From NCBI GenBank assembly GCA_023426345.1, contig JAFAAX010000009.1, positions 1 to 10,517 on the forward strand: 10,517 bases of DNA, written 5' to 3'. Below, in pieces: positions 6,434-10,517 of this stretch; within the stretch, counting starts at the first letter, position 1; every line of letters begins with the position of its first letter. The notes beneath the pieces were generated by a model, which worked only from the letters and a program-made list of their open reading frames with translations, did not search any database and was not told the DNA's origin. Made by a program: the position numbers and the translations under genes. The stretch is from Actinomycetes bacterium. GTDB lineage: Bacteria; Actinomycetota; Actinomycetes; Actinomycetales; Actinomycetaceae.

Positions 6434-6440
6434 GAAAGGA
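6434..6440 (+). promoter_or_regulatory. Strong Shine-Dalgarno of aspS
   Basis: GAAAGGA lies 5 nt before the GTG at 6446. It decides this GTG as the start, and the residues that follow align with the known AspRS N-terminus. Confidence 0.75.
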
Positions 6441-6445
6441 ATACC

Positions 6446-8284
6446 GTGCTGCGCACTCACACGATCGCCAGCCTGTCCACGGACCTGGCCGGCCGGACCG
6501 TCACCCTGGCGGGATGGGTCGACCGCCGCCGCGACCACGGAGGGGTGGTGTTCGTGGATCTGCGCGATGCGTCGGGCATCGTCCAGGTGGTCGTCCGCGA
6601 CGAGTCCGTGGCCCATGAGCTGCGCTCGGAGTACGTCCTGCAGGTGACCGGCGAGGTCTCGCTGCGCCCGGAGGGCAACCAGAACCCGAACCTGGCCACC
6701 GGCGCCCTGGAGATCCTGGGCGACGACATCACGATCCTCAATCCGTCGGCCCCGCTGCCGTTCCAGGTGTCCTCCAACGCGGAGGACGCCGGCAACGTCG
6801 GGGAGGAGACGCGGCTGAAGTACCGCTATCTCGACCTGCGCCGCGAGCCCGAGCAGCAGGCGATCCGGCTGCGCTCGGAGGTCTCGCGCGTGGCCCGCAA
6901 CGCCCTGTACGACCATGACTTCGTCGAGATCGAGACCCCGACGCTGACGCGGTCCACCCCCGAGGGCGCCCGCGACTTCATCGTCCCGGCCCGCCTGTCC
7001 CCGGGCTCCTGGTACGCGCTGCCGCAGTCCCCGCAGCTGTTCAAGCAGATGCTGATGGTCGCGGGCATGGAGCGCTACTTCCAGATCGCGCGCTGCTACC
7101 GCGACGAGGACTTCCGCGCGGACCGCCAGCCGGAGTTCACCCAGCTCGACATCGAGATGAGCTTCGTCGAGCAGGACGACGTCATCGCGGTCGCCGAGGA
7201 CGTCCTCCAGAAGGTCTGGGCCCTGATCGGCTATGACCTGGCCACCCCGATCCCGCGGATGACCTTCCAGGAGGCCATGGAGCGCTACGGCTCGGACAAG
7301 CCGGACCTGCGCTTCGGCCAGGAGCTCGTCGACCTCACGGAGTTCTTCCACGACACCCCGTTCCGCGTGTTCCAGGCGCCCTACGTCGGCGCCGTCGTCA
7401 TGCCCGGGGGCGGCTCGCAGCCGCGCCGCACGTTCGACAAGTGGCAGGAGTGGGCGAAGGCCCGCGGGGCGAAGGGCCTGGCCTATGTGACGGTGGGCGA
7501 GGACGGGACGCTGGGTGGGCCGGTCGCCAAGAACATCTCGGACGCCGAGAAGGCGGGCCTGGCCGCCGCCACCGGAGCCCGTCCCGGCGACTGCCTCTTC
7601 TTCGGCGCCGGCGAGCCCGACAAGACGCGGGAGCTCCTGGGCGCCGCGCGCCTGGAGATCGGCAGGCGCTGCGACCTCATCGACCCCGACGCCTGGGCGT
7701 TCACATGGGTCGTCGACGCGCCCCTGTTCAAGCCGTCCGGCGAGGCCGTCGCCGAGGGCGACGTCGCGCTGGGCCACTCGGCCTGGACGGCCGTCCACCA
7801 CGCGTTCACCTCGCCGAAGCCCGAGTGGCTGGACACCTTCGATGAGGACCCGGGCCACGCGCTGGCCTACGCCTACGACATCGTGTGCAACGGCAACGAG
7901 ATCGGCGGCGGCTCGATCCGTATCCACCGCCGCGACGTCCAGGAGCGCGTGTTCACAGTGATGGGCATCGGCCCGGAGGAGGCCGAGAAGCAGTTCGGAT
8001 TCCTGCTCACGGCCTTCAAGTTCGGCGCGCCTCCGCACGGCGGGATCGCGTTCGGCTGGGACCGGATCGTCGCCCTGCTCACGCGCTCCGAGTCGATCCG
8101 CGACGTCATCGCGTTCCCGAAGTCGGGCGGCGGCTACGACCCGCTCACCGACGCGCCGGCGCCGATCACGCCCGCCCAGCGCAAGGAGGCGGGCGTCGAC
8201 GCGACGCCGCGCAAGCGGGGCGAGGCCTCCGCTGACGAGGGCGCCGCCGCCGCGGCGGCGGGAACGCCCTCCGCGACCGCCTGA
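6446..8284 (+). CDS. aspS: Aspartyl-tRNA synthetase, bacterial type, probably non-discriminating
   Basis: Class II synthetase of 612 residues that charges tRNA-Asp with aspartate in the cytoplasm. Seen in order: N-terminal OB-fold anticodon domain (about 1-105, GWVDRRRDHGG 23-33), class II core with QSPQ (194-197), motif 2 region YFQIARCYRDEDFRADRQPEFTQLD (211-235), the bacterial GAD insertion (about 295-415), DLIDPDAWAFTWVVDAPLF (about 410-428) and motif 3 GIAFGWDR (533-540). His31 stands where E. coli has Leu, and published work on the Pseudomonas enzyme ties this His to acceptance of tRNA-Asn. Together with GatCAB this would give an indirect route to Asn-tRNA. The last 35 or so residues (TPAQRKEAG...ATA) form a basic then Ala-rich tail, a little longer than the usual end near 590. 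The GTG start is set by GAAAGGA. The gene is divergent from the exporter and followed by the GH31 gene, which has its own promoter. Confidence 0.98.
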   Translation: MLRTHTIASLSTDLAGRTVTLAGWVDRRRDHGGVVFVDLRDASGIVQVVVRDESVAHELRSEYVLQVTGEVSLRPEGNQNPNLATGALEILGDDITILNPSAPLPFQVSSNAEDAGNVGEETRLKYRYLDLRREPEQQAIRLRSEVSRVARNALYDHDFVEIETPTLTRSTPEGARDFIVPARLSPGSWYALPQSPQLFKQMLMVAGMERYFQIARCYRDEDFRADRQPEFTQLDIEMSFVEQDDVIAVAEDVLQKVWALIGYDLATPIPRMTFQEAMERYGSDKPDLRFGQELVDLTEFFHDTPFRVFQAPYVGAVVMPGGGSQPRRTFDKWQEWAKARGAKGLAYVTVGEDGTLGGPVAKNISDAEKAGLAAATGARPGDCLFFGAGEPDKTRELLGAARLEIGRRCDLIDPDAWAFTWVVDAPLFKPSGEAVAEGDVALGHSAWTAVHHAFTSPKPEWLDTFDEDPGHALAYAYDIVCNGNEIGGGSIRIHRRDVQERVFTVMGIGPEEAEKQFGFLLTAFKFGAPPHGGIAFGWDRIVALLTRSESIRDVIAFPKSGGGYDPLTDAPAPITPAQRKEAGVDATPRKRGEASADEGAAAAAAGTPSATA

Positions 8285-8303
8285 CTCGCCGGGGCGCCCG
8301 ACC

Positions 8304-8316
8304 CACCGGGCCGGTG
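8304..8316. promoter_or_regulatory. Inverted repeat just upstream of the GH31 promoter
   Basis: CACCGG-G-CCGGTG is perfect, with 6-bp arms and one central base. It ends 2 bp before the predicted -35, at about -52 to -40 from the GH31 ATG. This is a classical position for an activator site. It also lies 20 bp past the aspS stop and could contribute to ending that transcript, although it has no T-run. Confidence 0.4.
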
Positions 8317-8318
8317 CC

Positions 8319-8348
8319 GTGACAGGGAAGGGGCAGGGCCGGGACAAT
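8319..8348 (+). promoter_or_regulatory. Promoter of the GH31 gene; leaderless configuration
   Basis: A -35 GTGACA (8319-8324, five of six to TTGACA), an 18-bp spacer, and a -10 GACAAT (8343-8348, four of six to TATAAT). The seven bases AGGGCGC separate the -10 from the A of ATG at 8356, so initiation is expected at or within a base or two of the start codon. There is no room for a proper Shine-Dalgarno in such a transcript. Confidence 0.6.
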
Positions 8349-8355
8349 AGGGCGC

Positions 8356-10517
8356 ATGACTGCGCATCCGTCTCCCGCCCTGCCCCTTCCGGCGCACCTG
8401 CGCCCCCGCCCGGCCGGGATCCCCGCCGAGGACCTCACCGAGACGGGCGAGCGCTTCCGGATCCAGGTGCTCACGGAGCGCCTGGTCCGCGTCGAGTGGT
8501 CGCCCACCGGCCGCTTCGAGGACCGCCCGACCCAGATGGTGGTCACGCGCGACCTCGCCGCCGGACGCGGGCCCGCCGACGCGGAGGCGGCGTCGCCCTC
8601 GTCGGCGAGGATCACGCGGACGACCCGCGCCGACGGCACGGAGCAGATCCTCGTGCGCACCCCGCATCTGACGCTCACCTACGACGGAGAGGACTTCACG
8701 CCCGAGGGCCTGTCCGCGGAGGTCCTCGACGGGGACGGCTGGGGCGGCACGTGGCGGTGGGGGCAGGAGGATCTGCCCGGCGAGCTCCACCAGCGCAACC
8801 TCGGCGGCACGGCCCGCACCCTCGACATGTGCGACGGGCGCGTCCCCCTGGACCCCGGGATCCTGGACGGGCGCGGGATCACCGGGCTCGCGGACACCAC
8901 GGCGGCCCTGACGCCGGACGGCTGGATCGAGGGGCGCGAGCCCGGCAGCCGCGACCTCTACGTGTTCGCGGCCGGCGCCGACTACCGCGGCGCCCTCGCG
9001 GACTTCTACCGCCTGACCGGCGCGCAGCCGCTCATTCCGCGTTTCGCGCTGGGGAACTGGTGGAGCCGCTACTACGCGTACACGGACAGCGAGTACCTGG
9101 CGCTGATGGACGAGTTCCGCCTGCGCGGCATCCCCCTGTCGGTCGCGGTCATCGACATGGACTGGCATGTCACCGAGGTGCCGGCCGGGCAGGGCTCGGG
9201 GTGGACCGGATACACCTGGAACCGGGAGCTGTTCCCGGATCCCGAGGCCTTCCTGGCGGCCCTCCACGAGCGCGGGCTGGCGACCACGCTCAACCTCCAC
9301 CCGGCCGACGGGATCCGCTCCTTCGAGGACGCCTATCCGCGGGTGGCGGCCCGTCTGGGCATCGATCCCGTCTCGGGGGACCCCGTGCCCTTCGACCCGG
9401 CGGACCCTGCGACGATGCTCGCCTACCTGGAGGACGTCCTGCACCCCCTGGAGGAGCAGGGGGTCGACTTCTGGTGGATCGACTGGCAGCAGGGAGCGCT
9501 CACGCGGACGCCGGGGCTGGACCCCCTGTGGATGCTCAACCACCTCCAGTACCTCGACTCCGCGCACCGCCACGACGGGCGCGGTCTCATCCTCTCGCGC
9601 TATGCCGGGCCCGGATCGCACCGCTATCCGGTGGGCTTCTCCGGGGACGCGATCATCACGTGGGACTCCCTGGCGTTCCAGCCGGAGTTCACGGCGACCG
9701 CGGCCAACATCGGCTACGGCTGGTGGAGCCACGACATCGGCGGGCACATCCAGGGCGTGCGCGACGGGGAGCTGCAGACCCGGTGGGTCCAGTTCGGCGT
9801 GTTCAGCCCCATCATGCGGCTGCACTCCACGGACAACCCGTTCACCGCGAAGGAGCCGTGGCGCTTCGGGCCGCGCGAGTGCGCGGTCCAGGAGGACTTC
9901 CTCCGGCTGCGCCACCGCCTGGTGCCCTACCTGGCGTCGGAGCAGCAGTGGGGCCATGAGCACCTCCAGCCCCTCATCCAGCCCGTCTACTGGGAGGATC
10001 CGCACGGGGCGGGAGCGCGGCGCGTGCCCGACGAGTACCTGTTCGGACGCTGCCTCCTGGTCGCGCCCGTCACACGGCCGGCGTCGGCGGTCACGGACCG
10101 GGCGCGCGTGGACGTGTGGCTGCCGGAGGGGATCTGGATGGACCTGTTCACGGGCGTGACCTATGACGGCGGGCGCCTGCTCGCGATGCACCGCCCGCTG
10201 GAGACGCTGCCCGTGCTGGCGCGCCCCGGCACCGTCCTGCCGCTGGCGGACCCGGCCGGCGTCGGCGTTGGCGAGGGCGACCCCGCGGGCCGGCTCCGGG
10301 GACCGCTGACGTGCGCGATCCCGGACGCCGTGGAGGTGCTCGTCGTGCCGGGCGCGGACGGCGCCTACACGCTGGTCGAGGACGACGAGCATGGGCACGT
10401 CGCCCGCACGACGCTCGCCTGGGACGACGCGGCGCGGGAGCTGACGGTGCAGGCGGCGGACGGGGACGCCGAGGCCGTGCCCGCCCGGCGGTCCTGGCGG
10501 GTGCGGATGGCCGGGAC
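8356..10517 (+). CDS. Glycoside hydrolase family 31 (alpha-glucosidase/alpha-xylosidase type), 3' truncated by the window
   Basis: An open frame of at least 720 codons with no stop before the window ends. No signal peptide is visible, so the enzyme is probably cytoplasmic and would hydrolyse or transfer alpha-linked sugars from imported oligosaccharides. An N-terminal beta-sandwich (about 25-215) leads into the catalytic barrel from RFALGNWWSRYYAYTD (229-244). Seen in the barrel: IDMDWH (266-271, substrate Asp), nucleophile D376 in FWWIDWQQG, acid/base D431 in FSGD, WWSHDIGGH (456-464) and the subsite H490 in RLHSTDN. Beta domains follow from about 570 (PLETLPVLARPGTVLPLA), consistent with a DUF5110-like end outside the window. 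The nucleophile motif WIDWQQ differs from the classical WxDMNE. The ATG at 8356 fits both the frame and the promoter. The exact substrate cannot be read from the sequence. Confidence 0.93.
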   Translation, partial: MTAHPSPALPLPAHLRPRPAGIPAEDLTETGERFRIQVLTERLVRVEWSPTGRFEDRPTQMVVTRDLAAGRGPADAEAASPSSARITRTTRADGTEQILVRTPHLTLTYDGEDFTPEGLSAEVLDGDGWGGTWRWGQEDLPGELHQRNLGGTARTLDMCDGRVPLDPGILDGRGITGLADTTAALTPDGWIEGREPGSRDLYVFAAGADYRGALADFYRLTGAQPLIPRFALGNWWSRYYAYTDSEYLALMDEFRLRGIPLSVAVIDMDWHVTEVPAGQGSGWTGYTWNRELFPDPEAFLAALHERGLATTLNLHPADGIRSFEDAYPRVAARLGIDPVSGDPVPFDPADPATMLAYLEDVLHPLEEQGVDFWWIDWQQGALTRTPGLDPLWMLNHLQYLDSAHRHDGRGLILSRYAGPGSHRYPVGFSGDAIITWDSLAFQPEFTATAANIGYGWWSHDIGGHIQGVRDGELQTRWVQFGVFSPIMRLHSTDNPFTAKEPWRFGPRECAVQEDFLRLRHRLVPYLASEQQWGHEHLQPLIQPVYWEDPHGAGARRVPDEYLFGRCLLVAPVTRPASAVTDRARVDVWLPEGIWMDLFTGVTYDGGRLLAMHRPLETLPVLARPGTVLPLADPAGVGVGEGDPAGRLRGPLTCAIPDAVEVLVVPGADGAYTLVEDDEHGHVARTTLAWDDAARELTVQAADGDAEAVPARRSWRVRMAG

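Noticed and set aside
6402..6445. T-box or other riboswitch upstream of aspS
   Set aside because: The leader is only about 45 nt, with no T-box consensus and no terminator/antiterminator pair.
8134..10398. Long minus-strand frame (754 codons) opposite the GH31 gene
   Set aside because: It is the antisense shadow of a plus-strand frame that carries all GH31 catalytic motifs. Its own translation has no recognisable fold or motif.
1..10517. Search for tRNA, rRNA, CRISPR array, insertion sequence or a multi-gene defence system
   Set aside because: I saw no cloverleaf with a TTC-type T-arm, no regularly spaced repeats, no transposase motifs and no effector/sensor gene pair. The HNH gene stands alone, so I do not call a defence island.

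Overview
This window is very GC-rich, with third codon positions almost entirely G or C. It uses GTG as well as ATG starts and reads as chromosomal DNA of a high-GC actinobacterium. A DUF222/HNH ('13E12-type') protein, a probably non-discriminating aspartyl-tRNA synthetase, and promoters of the 'TGAC-N18-TAnnnT/nACAAT' type all fit Actinomycetota. Actinomycetaceae (Actinomyces/Schaalia-like) is my best guess, but the sequence alone does not prove it.

Layout. Positions 1-141 hold the C-terminal end of an unidentified protein on the + strand. It converges with a DEAD-box RNA helicase of the DeaD/CsdA type (162-2474, minus), which has a very acidic N-terminal tail and an RGD/RDR-rich C-terminal tail. 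A 484-bp regulatory interval (2475-2958) holds the helicase's likely promoter, a leader of about 150 nt, and several inverted and direct repeats. A DUF222-HNH endonuclease-like gene (2959-4713, plus) follows. It converges with a 14-helix MFS exporter (4814 to about 6235, minus). A structured, repeat-rich divergent region (6236-6445) separates the exporter from aspS (6446-8284, plus). After a 71-bp gap comes a GH31 glycoside hydrolase (8356 to beyond 10517, plus), which runs off the window with no stop codon. Its promoter places transcription initiation at or next to the ATG, so the mRNA is probably leaderless.

How the genes work together. There is no obvious multi-gene operon or dedicated pathway. 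The helicase (RNA remodelling) and AspRS (translation) are housekeeping genes. The exporter, the HNH protein and the GH31 enzyme are accessory or metabolic genes placed between them. I did not find a defence system, CRISPR array, tRNA, rRNA, IS element or complete mobile element. The most informative points are the H31 signature that predicts a non-discriminating AspRS, the leaderless GH31 gene with an unusual nucleophile motif, the two-tailed helicase whose tails are built from repeated DNA, and the clustered inverted repeats at the promoters.
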